A stretch of 64,000 nucleotides of DNA, from positions 1 to 64,000 of the forward strand of contig CAJVZW010000003.1 in assembly GCA_913020085.1 (NCBI GenBank), read 5' to 3'. A program made the translations under genes and the position numbers. Below, piece by piece: positions 37,416-45,774 of this stretch; within the stretch, counting starts at the first letter, position 1, and each line of letters begins with the position of its first letter. The notes under the pieces were generated by a model. It searched no databases, was not told the DNA's origin, and saw only the letters and a list, made by a program, of their open reading frames with translations. The DNA comes from an uncultured Pseudomonadota bacterium (lineage in GTDB: Bacteria; Pseudomonadota; Gammaproteobacteria; Comchoanobacterales; Comchoanobacteraceae).

Positions 37416-38093
37416 TTAGTTTCTGTTGCTGCCTGAAAACATCAACAGGATATGGAGTATAGATATGAATAGGTTATAGAGAGAAACGAAAAGAGACACG
37501 GTAGCAAGAATATAATTACGCTCACCGCCGTTGATTATCATGCTTGTGTGTAGCATTATTGATGCAGATGATAATAGAGCTATCATGGCTGATACAATTA
37601 GAAACATCCCAGGTATGCCGCCCATTAGTATATTAAGCAGCATTAGGCCAAATGTGGATGCAAATCCCGCGAAGATCATGCCGTTCATAAAAGAAAAGTC
37701 TTGGCGAGTTTGCAACACATAGGCGGAGAGAGATAAGAATACAAGACCAGTGGTAGTGATGCTTGTGAAGAGAATAAAAGCGCCTGCGGGGAACTTCAGT
37801 GTTAATCCAATAATTGGTGAAAGAGTGTAGCCCATAAATCCAGAGAACAACAAGCAGCTCAGAATGCCAGTTGCTGAGTTAGCAGTTGCATGAACAAGGA
37901 ACAGTAGTCCGTAAACTCCTGCAATCATCAATAGAAAGCCAGGACTGGTTGCGCCAACTGCGACGCTCAAATAAGTGGATCCTGCGCAGCACAGCAAGCA
38001 AAGGGATAACAGAAAATACGTGTTTCTTAGCACAGAATTAACAGCGCTGTCACTTGTTCTGACATCATTTAAAGCAATAGTTAAATTGTTCAT
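37416..38093 (-). CDS. BAX inhibitor-1 (YccA/YbhL) family membrane protein
   Basis: A 225-residue protein with seven hydrophobic helices from about residue 25 to 220. It fits Bax inhibitor-1/TMBIM, including LSPIIGL after helix 3 and a Leu-rich last helix ending in SGSNRN. E. coli YccA inhibits FtsH proteolysis and YbhL/YccA may conduct Ca2+ or H+; I cannot say which role applies. Monocistronic: strong own promoter, AAGGAG before the ATG and its own terminator. Confidence 0.88.
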   Translation of the reverse strand: MNNLTIALNDVRTSDSAVNSVLRNTYFLLSLCLLCCAGSTYLSVAVGATSPGFLLMIAGVYGLLFLVHATANSATGILSCLLFSGFMGYTLSPIIGLTLKFPAGAFILFTSITTTGLVFLSLSAYVLQTRQDFSFMNGMIFAGFASTFGLMLLNILMGGIPGMFLIVSAMIALLSSASIMLHTSMIINGGERNYILATVSLFVSLYNLFISILHILLMFSGSNRN

Positions 38094-38111
38094 TACAAAA
38101 CTCCTTATTTA

Positions 38112-38140
38112 ATTATAGTCTAAGTAAATATCTATGTCTA
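38112..38140 (-). promoter_or_regulatory. Promoter of the BI-1 gene
   Basis: On the minus strand TAGACA (38140-38135) and TATAAT (38117-38112) are 17 bases apart, a near-consensus pair for the BI-1 gene at 38093. Confidence 0.72.
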
Positions 38141-38160
38141 TTATTCTTACTAATTTATGT

Positions 38161-38188
38161 TGAAAAGTCATATAAAAAAATGTAAATT
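38161..38188 (+). promoter_or_regulatory. Possible promoter of the SDR-like gene
   Basis: TTGAAA (38161-38166) and TAAATT (38183-38188) are 16 bases apart, in the divergent gap with the BI-1 gene. The leader is about 20 bases. Confidence 0.45.
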
Positions 38189-38212
38189 ATCGATGAAATA
38201 AGGATGACGCAT

Positions 38213-39058
38213 ATGAGTTTAGATGGTAAGGTTGTTGTAATTACCGGCGGTACCCGCGGTATCGGTCTTGAAATAACACGAAAAGTTGCACAAAGCGAAG
38301 CAAAGGTTGTCTTGCTCGGATCTGCACTTAAATCATTTGACAATTTTATTTCTGATAATAAATTCGATGATTTTGATATCCATTTTGTAAGCTGTGACAT
38401 TAAGGAAGAATCTTCTATCAAAGAGTGCGTAAAGAAAATATATAATGATTTTAAATCAATTGATGCGATCATTCATAATGCTGCTGTTATTAATTTGTCC
38501 CCGAGTCTAGACGTAACAACAGATCAATTTAACCTAATGTATCAGGTGAACGCACTATCGGTATGGCATCTGGTTAAACATTCCTTCGAGTACTTAAATG
38601 AAAGTTCTATAAAGCAAGTTATCGGTGTTTGTCCACCTATTAACCTTGATCCTAACTGGCTTGGTGCACATTTACCTTACACGGCGACACGCTATCTCTG
38701 TGGCATGCTTTTCTCTGGTATGTCTAGTGAGAATCCTAGCTTAAGAATCAATACGCTATGGCCAAAAACAACGATTGATGCGCCAGATACATGTAATGTA
38801 ATCAGTGGTACATATGAAGACACCTCTGGAAAGCACCGATCTGCCTCTATTCTTGCCGATGCCTGTGAAGTATTGCTTTCTAAAAATGCATTTGGCCAAA
38901 CAGGGGAGAACTTTATTGATGAAGAGGTTCTCAGATCTTCTGGAATTGATGAATTTTCTCGCTATGAATTGAAGAAGGCTGAGCAGGATGAAGCTCCTAA
39001 GGCTAAAAATGTGCAGCCAGTGCCAGAGCTGGAGTTAGAAGATAATTTTAACAAATAG
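38213..39058 (+). CDS. HSDL2-like SDR protein with altered catalytic residues
   Basis: A 281-residue Rossmann protein of the short-chain dehydrogenase family, closest in pattern to HSDL2-like SDRs (CPPINLDPNWLGAHLPYTATRY, then LWPKTTIDA). The NAD(P) motif TGGTRGIG (11-18) and the NAA-type element HNAAVINL are intact. The usual Ser-Tyr-Lys triad reads Cys140-Tyr156-Arg160: serine to cysteine and lysine to arginine. The C-terminal tail (about 255-281) is acidic and Pro-rich. ATG 38213 is preferred over 38204, since TAAGG is nine bases before it and abuts the other. It may bind nucleotide without normal oxidoreductase activity. Substrate unknown. Confidence 0.85.
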   Translation: MSLDGKVVVITGGTRGIGLEITRKVAQSEAKVVLLGSALKSFDNFISDNKFDDFDIHFVSCDIKEESSIKECVKKIYNDFKSIDAIIHNAAVINLSPSLDVTTDQFNLMYQVNALSVWHLVKHSFEYLNESSIKQVIGVCPPINLDPNWLGAHLPYTATRYLCGMLFSGMSSENPSLRINTLWPKTTIDAPDTCNVISGTYEDTSGKHRSASILADACEVLLSKNAFGQTGENFIDEEVLRSSGIDEFSRYELKKAEQDEAPKAKNVQPVPELELEDNFNK

Positions 39059-39428
39059 AGTTAGTATAAATAATTATCTGTCGCGCAAGAAATTTTGCAG
39101 CTGAGCTATTGATCTGATTATTACCCAGCTCAACATTCGGTTTCTCACTGTACACTATGGTTTGATTACTGTGTTTTTTGCTTGAGCAGCTTATACGAAG
39201 CTCATAATAATCTATGTCACTTTTTGTCGTCTTCTTTATCCTTACACTGGCATGCTTCTTTGAGACTGAACTGGCAAAGTGAGCTTTAACTGATCTAGTA
39301 ATATTACTCGGCGTTGAGCCCCAATCAATCACAGCATTTGGCGAGTCGATAATCTCAGCATCAGAACATCCCATAAGGGTCGTTAAGAATACTGTGCATA
39401 TGGCAGTGCTATTTTTTAGGTGTTTCAT
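39048..39428 (-). CDS. Small lipoprotein of unknown function
   Basis: A 126-residue protein with a type II signal peptide: hydrophobic STAICTVFLTTLMGC, where Cys21 follows the lipobox LMG. Asp is at position +3 and not +2, so outer-membrane sorting is likely. The mature part is polar with two C-terminal Cys residues (about 82 and 126). I do not recognise the family. ATG 39428 is used; the longer frame begins one codon earlier with TTG. It overlaps lnt by 20 bases upstream and the SDR gene tail to tail by 11. Confidence 0.72.
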   Translation of the reverse strand: MKHLKNSTAICTVFLTTLMGCSDAEIIDSPNAVIDWGSTPSNITRSVKAHFASSVSKKHASVRIKKTTKSDIDYYELRISCSSKKHSNQTIVYSEKPNVELGNNQINSSAAKFLARQIIIYTNSIC

Positions 39429-40860
39429 CAAACGAATGTCTCCTTTTAATCGTATCGGCTCCTGTCATCCATCGTCTTGAGAAAAAAACACATAAACTCT
39501 CAAAAGGGATAATGGCAAGCATTACCATTGCGATAGTGTGCACAAGTTGATGAAATAGTTTAAAGTGCCATACATTTGATGGTGAATAAAGAGGTAATTG
39601 TGTAGATAAAAAGCCAACTTCTTTTTTTGCCATATGATACTTCTCACCATGAGGACCAAGTAGCCCTGTAATCCCATCTGATCCGACAGATAAAATCGGT
39701 TTGAGATAGGTTTGGCTTAATAACTTTGCTTGTCTAAAATGGATCTCTCTTAATGGTCCAGATCGAAACCAATGATCATCTAAAATAAGAATCATTACCG
39801 CACTTTGTGATGTTGGGATCATATCTGGGTAGAATCCGTCATAGCAGATAAATATATCAACCATTTCACCATTTAGTTTGACAGGAAGCATCATTTCACC
39901 TGGCTGAAACATGGGATTGTAGCCTAAAATATCACCTAACCATTTAAATCCAATTGGCGTTTGTTCACCAAATGGAACCAGGTGAACCTTTTTGATGCCA
40001 TCTGTTTTTCCATGTGATGACACAATTTGTGCAGTATTATGAACCACATCCCCGCTTTTGATATTTGCGCCAAATATGAGTGTCCCGGGGTGTGGATTGG
40101 AGATATCAAGTAGAGAAGGACTTTCTTTAAGATACTCTAAGTCATTTGATGAGATACTTACAATCCCTTCAGGAAAGACATTAATGGCAGGTGTTTGTTG
40201 CGCATTTTTAAGCAGCGTAATTGCCCGATCAAGTTCACCGCTTTCTTTTGGGTTGAACTGTATCTGGTATGCTCTGACAAGCCAGCTTTTATCTAGGGGC
40301 GCTGGTCTTTCAAGCGGGTAGGCAACAAAAGCGATTACTAAGACTACGAAAAGTGATAGTAGATAGCGTGAAGATGCAAATAGCCCAGAAAGTAGTGCAA
40401 TTACTGCACATGTTCCAGATGCGCCCAAAATGGGGAAAGTAAATGATGCATAGAATGCATCAATCTGACTAAGTGCAAATGATCCCCAGGGAAATCCACC
40501 CAATGAGTTAATTTTTAACCACTCAAAAGTTAGCCATAACATAACCCAAGAGATGACAGGGAAATTTTTCAAAACAGCTGAATTTCTTCTTATTGCGATC
40601 AATAAAGGGATATACAAAGAGTGCACTGTGATTATAAATAGAACGCCAATAGTAGCAAGCGCATAGTTTACTTTCAGGTTATCAACCAGGGGGTAGACAA
40701 TCCAATAATATTGAAAAAGATGAAAAAGAACGAAAATGCCAAAAATTGAAGAGTAGGAAATTGGACTAATGTGCTCTTTTCTAAACCATAAAGTAAGCCA
40801 AACAAATGGCGCCCACCATTGCCAAAAAGGATAATTGGAGAGAAATAAGAATAGCCACAT
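39409..40860 (-). CDS. lnt: Apolipoprotein N-acyltransferase
   Basis: A 483-residue inner-membrane enzyme that adds the third acyl chain to lipoproteins before Lol sorting. An N-terminal multi-helix domain (1-185) is followed by a periplasmic nitrilase domain (about 190-440) with the triad Glu231 (FPEG), Lys291 (KVHLVPFGE) and Cys339 (ICYDG), with Glu299 also conserved, and one last helix. The N-terminus is about 20 residues short of the E. coli protein. It follows corC after four bases, in the conserved ybeZ-ybeY-corC-lnt order. Confidence 0.94.
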   Translation of the reverse strand: MWLFLFLSNYPFWQWWAPFVWLTLWFRKEHISPISYSSIFGIFVLFHLFQYYWIVYPLVDNLKVNYALATIGVLFIITVHSLYIPLLIAIRRNSAVLKNFPVISWVMLWLTFEWLKINSLGGFPWGSFALSQIDAFYASFTFPILGASGTCAVIALLSGLFASSRYLLSLFVVLVIAFVAYPLERPAPLDKSWLVRAYQIQFNPKESGELDRAITLLKNAQQTPAINVFPEGIVSISSNDLEYLKESPSLLDISNPHPGTLIFGANIKSGDVVHNTAQIVSSHGKTDGIKKVHLVPFGEQTPIGFKWLGDILGYNPMFQPGEMMLPVKLNGEMVDIFICYDGFYPDMIPTSQSAVMILILDDHWFRSGPLREIHFRQAKLLSQTYLKPILSVGSDGITGLLGPHGEKYHMAKKEVGFLSTQLPLYSPSNVWHFKLFHQLVHTIAMVMLAIIPFESLCVFFSRRWMTGADTIKRRHSFDETPKK

Positions 40861-40864
40861 TGAA

Positions 40865-41668
40865 CTACTGACCTAAAAGCATAACCTCAAGTGATATAAT
40901 ACGCTTTTTATCAGCGTGGTGCACTTTAAATTTAATGTTCTGTATTTCAATACAATCACCTTGTGCTGGAATCTTCCCAAAATGCTTTGCAACGATACCC
41001 GCGATTGTATCAAATTCTGATGTATCAAGCTCTGTATTGAAATGAGCGTTGAAATCAGAAATATGAAAATTCCCCTGTACAAATGTTGCTCCATTAATAT
41101 TCTTAATGGGCTCTTGCTCAGACTGATCATCATGTTCATCCTCGATATCACCAACAATTTGCTCAAGCACATCCTCAATTGTGATTAGTCCTGATACACT
41201 TCCGAATTCGTCAACAACAATTGCCATATGGATATGAGAAAGTTTAAACGATCGAAGTAAGGTGTCGAGTCGTTGAGATTCTGGTACAAAAACGGGTTTT
41301 CTTACAAGAGTACTGATATGTGCTTTTTTTAGGTCTGTATTTATTAAATCTTTAGCTAAAATAAGACCCGCAATGGAATCTTTACTGTCAGAATCCCAAA
41401 CTGGGTAACGTGAGTGCTGATGTATATTAATAATTGACAGTAGCTGATCTATTGAATCATCAGATGATAAAGCAACCATTTGGGAGCGGGGGATCATTAC
41501 ATCACGAACCTGGAGTTGTGAGAACTGCAAAACAGATAGAATCAATTCATATTCATGATGTTCGATTAGCTTGTTTTGTAACCAGCTATCTAGCGACTTA
41601 TGGATAATCTTTCGACTTTCAGGATCTGAGAATGCGAATTGCTTAAGAGCACTAATTAAATTTTTCAT
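40865..41668 (-). CDS. corC: CorC/HlyC-type CBS-domain protein (YbeX)
   Basis: A 267-residue cytosolic protein with two CBS motifs (about 55-175; VRDVMIPRSQMVAL and LVRKPVFVPESQRLDTLL with VVDEFGSVSGLITIEDVLEQIVGDIEDE) and the CorC_HlyC domain (about 190-265). No membrane DUF21 part is present, matching YbeX/CorC. It is linked to Mg/Co homeostasis and ribosome function. ATG 41668 is chosen over the TTG at 41686. It overlaps ybeY by 17 bases. Confidence 0.93.
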   Translation of the reverse strand: MKNLISALKQFAFSDPESRKIIHKSLDSWLQNKLIEHHEYELILSVLQFSQLQVRDVMIPRSQMVALSSDDSIDQLLSIINIHQHSRYPVWDSDSKDSIAGLILAKDLINTDLKKAHISTLVRKPVFVPESQRLDTLLRSFKLSHIHMAIVVDEFGSVSGLITIEDVLEQIVGDIEDEHDDQSEQEPIKNINGATFVQGNFHISDFNAHFNTELDTSEFDTIAGIVAKHFGKIPAQGDCIEIQNIKFKVHHADKKRIISLEVMLLGQ

Positions 41669-42095
41669 AAGGGTTGTTGATTCCAAGTTGTGAGAGGATT
41701 TTGACTTCTAGTTGTTCCATTGCTTGTTGGCTAGCTGGATTTTGGTGATCTAGGCCAATAAGATGAAGTAGGCCGTGTGTCGTAAGATGGGCATAATGGT
41801 CATTTATATCAATGCCATCAGATAATGCCTCTTTTAAAACGATATCATGACATAAGTAGATATCACCTGTAATAATATTATCTTTATCTTCATGCGGGAA
41901 TGTTAGTATATTGGTTGGGTAAAATTTCCCCCTATATTTCCCATTTAGCGCCGACATAGCAAGAGAATTGTGGGCAATAAATGTTACATTATACAGTTGC
42001 TTTAATTCAGTACTCACTGTGTTGCACCAATGCATAAAAACCGCTTTTTCAGGGAGCTGATCCTCAGGATCAATAATGGATATATTATTGTCCAT
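41652..42095 (-). CDS. ybeY: Endoribonuclease YbeY
   Basis: A 147-residue metallo-endoribonuclease used in 16S rRNA 3' maturation and ribosome quality control. The zinc site HLTTHGLLHLIGLDH (H3xxxHxxxxxH pattern) is complete, and FPTNILTFPHEDK corresponds to the conserved TNVLSFP strand. ATG 42095 (MDNNISIIDPEDQ) is used; the longer frame begins at TTG 42116 inside ybeZ. It overlaps ybeZ by 11 bases and corC by 17, implying coupled translation. Confidence 0.94.
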   Translation of the reverse strand: MDNNISIIDPEDQLPEKAVFMHWCNTVSTELKQLYNVTFIAHNSLAMSALNGKYRGKFYPTNILTFPHEDKDNIITGDIYLCHDIVLKEALSDGIDINDHYAHLTTHGLLHLIGLDHQNPASQQAMEQLEVKILSQLGINNPYEKFN

Positions 42096-43032
42096 GATAT
42101 AGGTCGTAGGCCTCAATTATTTGTTTTACGATAGGGTGCCGAACAACATCTTTAACGCTGAAGTTATAAATACCGACATGTTGAATGTACTTCAATACTT
42201 CGATTGCTTCTGATAACCCACTCTCAGATGAATTGACCAAATCAGTTTGTGTGAGATCACCGGTAATAATACACTTAGAACTATAGCCAATACGGGTTAG
42301 TAGCATTCTAATCTGAGCTGATGTCGCATTTTGTCCCTCATCAAGGATAATGAAAGAACGGTTAAAAGTTCGCCCCCGGATAAATGCAAGCGGCGCAATT
42401 TCTATCTTGCCTTTGTCTATCCAGTCGGTTGTTTGCTCAGGACCACATAGATCATATAATGAATCGTATAACGGGCGAAGGTATGGGTCCACTTTCTGTG
42501 TGAGGTCACCTGGAAGAAAGCCTAATTTTTCACCTGCATCAACAGCAGGGCGTGAAATAATAAGCCGGTCTACTTCTTGATTCCTTAAGCACTGTAGCGC
42601 AGCCATAACTGCAACATAGGTCTTACCAGTTCCTGCTGGACCCGTGCCAATAGTAACGACCTGTTGCATAATTGTATCAAGGTATTTTTTCTGGCTGTCA
42701 TTTCTAGGCTCTTTACTGCCAAGATTCTTTTCTTTTTTAGCTGGTTTATTGGATGTGTGGTCACACATCTCTAGATGGATATCTTTCTCATCAAGAACCA
42801 TTTGATCAGTTGATAAAATTTGGCGATACAGCTCTAATAAGATTCTTTTCGCGCGCGAAACACCATTATCGTGTCCGCTAATCTTAAAATTAAAGCCTTT
42901 ATTTGTGATCGTGACCGATAGAGTATTTTCAATAAATTGTAGATTTTTATTTAAACTCCCACATAAGACCAGAAGTGCTTGATTTGAATGTGGCTTAAGT
43001 TCAATAAATTTTTCAGATTTCCGTAGCTTCAC
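42085..43032 (-). CDS. ybeZ: PhoH-like ATPase YbeZ
   Basis: A 315-residue PhoH-family ATPase that works with YbeY. Residues 1-105 carry a KH-like RNA-binding fold; the ATPase follows with Walker A GTGPAGTGKTYVA (about 133-145), RPAVDAGEKLGFLPGDL, and Walker B SFIILDEGQNAT. The last residues end YDLYHGQ. It overlaps miaB by 20 bases and ybeY by 11. Confidence 0.95.
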   Translation of the reverse strand: MKLRKSEKFIELKPHSNQALLVLCGSLNKNLQFIENTLSVTITNKGFNFKISGHDNGVSRAKRILLELYRQILSTDQMVLDEKDIHLEMCDHTSNKPAKKEKNLGSKEPRNDSQKKYLDTIMQQVVTIGTGPAGTGKTYVAVMAALQCLRNQEVDRLIISRPAVDAGEKLGFLPGDLTQKVDPYLRPLYDSLYDLCGPEQTTDWIDKGKIEIAPLAFIRGRTFNRSFIILDEGQNATSAQIRMLLTRIGYSSKCIITGDLTQTDLVNSSESGLSEAIEVLKYIQHVGIYNFSVKDVVRHPIVKQIIEAYDLYHGQ

Positions 43033-44377
43033 AAAATTCTTCCATTGGCTGTTTAGTACTGAGGTTATTTACCCTTCCTCTTAAGGTATTAGCACAAATT
43101 TCAGTAATATCTACATTTATCACTGATCCAATGTAATTTCTTTGCCCAGGAACGAGTACAACTCGGTTATTTTCTGTGCGTCCTTGTAAAAATTTACGCG
43201 TTTTTCGGTCCATGCCTTCAATAAGCACGGGGAAAGTTTTTCCTTTCATAGAGTGCGCGTGCATAGTTGAGTAATGAAGTAATTTTTCTTGAAGCAGTGC
43301 TAGGCGCTCCTTTTTTACAGATAAGGGGGTGTTATCTTCTAAAGAAGCCGCAGGTGTGCCAGGCCTTGGGCTGTAGATGAAACTAAATGATACATCAAAC
43401 TGAACCTTATCAATTAAATCCATTGTCTGCTGGAAATCATGTTCAGTTTCTCCAGGGAATCCAACAATGAAATCAGATGAGAAAGCAATATTGGGCCGGG
43501 CTTCTTTTATCATAGCGATCTTATCAAGATACTCAGAGGCACCATAGCCGCGCTTCATAGCAGTCAGTATCCGATCACTGCCACTTTGAACAGGGAAGTG
43601 TAAATGAGACACTAACTTAGGCTCTTCTGCGTACGCCTGCGCTAATTCCCGCGTAAATGCATTCGGGTGTGATGTTGTAAATCGTATCCTTTCGATCCCT
43701 TCAATAGCACTCACATAATGAATAAGTAGCGCAAGGTCACCTACGCCATCATCAAGTTGGCCATAGTAATCGTTAACATTCTGTCCGAGTAAATTAACCT
43801 CTTTTACTCCGTTTTCAGCCAAGGCGACCACTTCTTTAATTACGTCTTTAAAGGGTCGTGAAACCTCCTCGCCACGTGTGTATGGAACAATACAAAATGA
43901 ACAATATTTATTACAACCTTCCATAATTGAAACATAGGAATTAACCCCAGATGGCCGGGGCTTTGGCAGATGATCAAACTTTTCAATAGCCGGGAAACTA
44001 ACATCTACTTGTTTTTGTGGCTTTTTACGATGTTTACTGACCATGTCACCTAAACGGTGGATCGTTTGTGGGCCAAGCACAAAATCAACAACAGGCGCTC
44101 TTTTAATAATCGATTCGCCTTCCTGAGACGCAACACAGCCTGTGACTCCCACAATAAGGTCAGGATTTTTCTCTTTTTGTTTGCGCCAGCGACCCAGCTC
44201 TGAGAATACCTTTTCTTCGGCTTTTTCTCGGATAGAGCAGGTATTTAAAATCACCAGATCAGCAAGTTCAACAGAGTCAGTTGCCTGAGCAGAGAATTTC
44301 TCTCTTAGGATATTGAACATCGCTTCTGAGTCGTAGCTGTTCATCTGACAGCCATAGGTCTTAATTAATACTTGCAT
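43013..44377 (-). CDS. miaB: tRNA-2-methylthio-N6-isopentenyladenosine37 synthase MiaB
   Basis: A 454-residue radical-SAM enzyme that methylthiolates i6A37 in tRNAs reading UNN codons. The N-terminal UPF0004 domain has three cluster cysteines (YGCQMN, NTCSIREKA, VTGCVAS); the radical SAM motif is GCNKYCSFCIVPYTRG; and the C-terminal TRAM domain is at about 378-440. It opens the miaB-ybeZ-ybeY-corC-lnt operon, and no other gene lies on its 5' side for 55 bases. Confidence 0.97.
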   Translation of the reverse strand: MQVLIKTYGCQMNSYDSEAMFNILREKFSAQATDSVELADLVILNTCSIREKAEEKVFSELGRWRKQKEKNPDLIVGVTGCVASQEGESIIKRAPVVDFVLGPQTIHRLGDMVSKHRKKPQKQVDVSFPAIEKFDHLPKPRPSGVNSYVSIMEGCNKYCSFCIVPYTRGEEVSRPFKDVIKEVVALAENGVKEVNLLGQNVNDYYGQLDDGVGDLALLIHYVSAIEGIERIRFTTSHPNAFTRELAQAYAEEPKLVSHLHFPVQSGSDRILTAMKRGYGASEYLDKIAMIKEARPNIAFSSDFIVGFPGETEHDFQQTMDLIDKVQFDVSFSFIYSPRPGTPAASLEDNTPLSVKKERLALLQEKLLHYSTMHAHSMKGKTFPVLIEGMDRKTRKFLQGRTENNRVVLVPGQRNYIGSVINVDITEICANTLRGRVNNLSTKQPMEEFCEATEI

Positions 44378-44432
44378 GATTACCTCTTGTTATAAATTTT
44401 AACGTTATTAATCACAAATATCTACAGGGTAG

Positions 44433-45704
44433 TTAATGATGTTTATTGTTACTGGCACTTTCTTTGAGCATAAATGACAGAAGAAAAGCAAGCATCATCG
44501 CACTTGGCATAACCATGAGAGCCTGCCTAAATCCATCGGCATTAAACATCTGCTCATTATAAGCTGAGTCTTGTAGTAATTGACCGATGTAGGGCTGGAG
44601 AAAACCTGAGCACATGATAAGCATATTTGTTACAGCAATTCCTGATGCAACATATTTTTCCTCAACAATGTCATTTGCAACAGCAAATGTTAAAATCTGT
44701 GCCGAGCAAAATAGCCCCATTAGAAACATAACACTACCAACAATCCATGGATTAGAAATAGGGTAGTAAATAATGAAAGTGATTGTAATCGCCGCTAGTA
44801 ATGATGAGACTTGTATAATGATTCGGCGTTTGCCGATGAAGCTTGATAAAAGACCGACAAGAGGAGAACCAGCAATCCATCCCCAATATAGCATACTTGA
44901 GACAACGCCCGAAACAGGGTGTGCAATATGATCAACATCTTCAAAGAATTTAGGTGCCCACAGGTCACTAAAAATAACTGTTGGCATAAACATTGCTGCA
45001 CCAATCAAGCCATTGACCCAGATTTGAGGTATGCTAATAACATGATAAAGTGCCTTGAAAAGGCTACTTATCTGATTAGTTCTTTGTATTTTAAAATGTG
45101 AGGGGTGATCGAACATGTAATAATGAGTTGCTAGGTATAAAATGATGCCAATTATCGTCATTACCCAGAGTGAATTTGCTTCACCAATCAAAAGAAACAG
45201 GACGGGAAAAAGAGTTTGGGCACTAATTGCCCCTAGCATTCCAAGACTTGTTGTCATGCCTGATATGGTCGGGAAGTATTTGTTAGGCAGCCATTCTCTC
45301 GCTGTTTTCATCACAGCAACAAACGCAAAAGCTGATCCAAATCCAATAAAAAAACGGCCAAGTACAGTCAATTCAAAAACATAAGGAGTGATTGCAGGCA
45401 TTGCAAGACATGTTGCAGAGACAAGGACCCCAACAACGCAAATCATCACCGAGAATAATAAAAGGACTCTCACACCAAAGGTATCAGCAATAGATCCGAC
45501 AAAAAGCTGAAGCGGGGTGTAAGAAAGGAAGTAAGCAGTTGCAATAAAGCTGATACCCTTGTCAGAAATACCATAATCATGCTTATAAAAGTTAATCATG
45601 ACAGATGGTACAACTCTTAAAAAGTACTCATAGGAGTAAAACATAATAGCGAGCATGACCATAAACATGCCGATTTGATAGTTATCTTCCTTAGACAATT
45701 TCAT
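44433..45704 (-). CDS. MFS transporter, resembling the Pht (phagosomal) family
   Basis: A 423-residue 12-helix transporter. The helix-1 segment FYSYEYFLRVVPSVM and the following ISDKGISFIATAYFLSYTPLQLFVGSIADTFG are like Legionella, Coxiella and Francisella Pht/Fpt nutrient carriers, which import amino acids or nucleosides inside host vacuoles. The substrate is unknown. The start is MKLSKEDN at 45704, with GGAG about six bases upstream; the longer frame to 45791 has no membrane signal and overlaps gatB. It follows gatB by about 70 bases on the same strand. Confidence 0.85.
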   Translation of the reverse strand: MKLSKEDNYQIGMFMVMLAIMFYSYEYFLRVVPSVMINFYKHDYGISDKGISFIATAYFLSYTPLQLFVGSIADTFGVRVLLLFSVMICVVGVLVSATCLAMPAITPYVFELTVLGRFFIGFGSAFAFVAVMKTAREWLPNKYFPTISGMTTSLGMLGAISAQTLFPVLFLLIGEANSLWVMTIIGIILYLATHYYMFDHPSHFKIQRTNQISSLFKALYHVISIPQIWVNGLIGAAMFMPTVIFSDLWAPKFFEDVDHIAHPVSGVVSSMLYWGWIAGSPLVGLLSSFIGKRRIIIQVSSLLAAITITFIIYYPISNPWIVGSVMFLMGLFCSAQILTFAVANDIVEEKYVASGIAVTNMLIMCSGFLQPYIGQLLQDSAYNEQMFNADGFRQALMVMPSAMMLAFLLSFMLKESASNNKHH

Positions 45705-45774
45705 TGCATCTCCATGAATCCGCCTTAAAAACCATAAAATATGGAACGGAGTGTATAAAATATAGCATAAAAAT

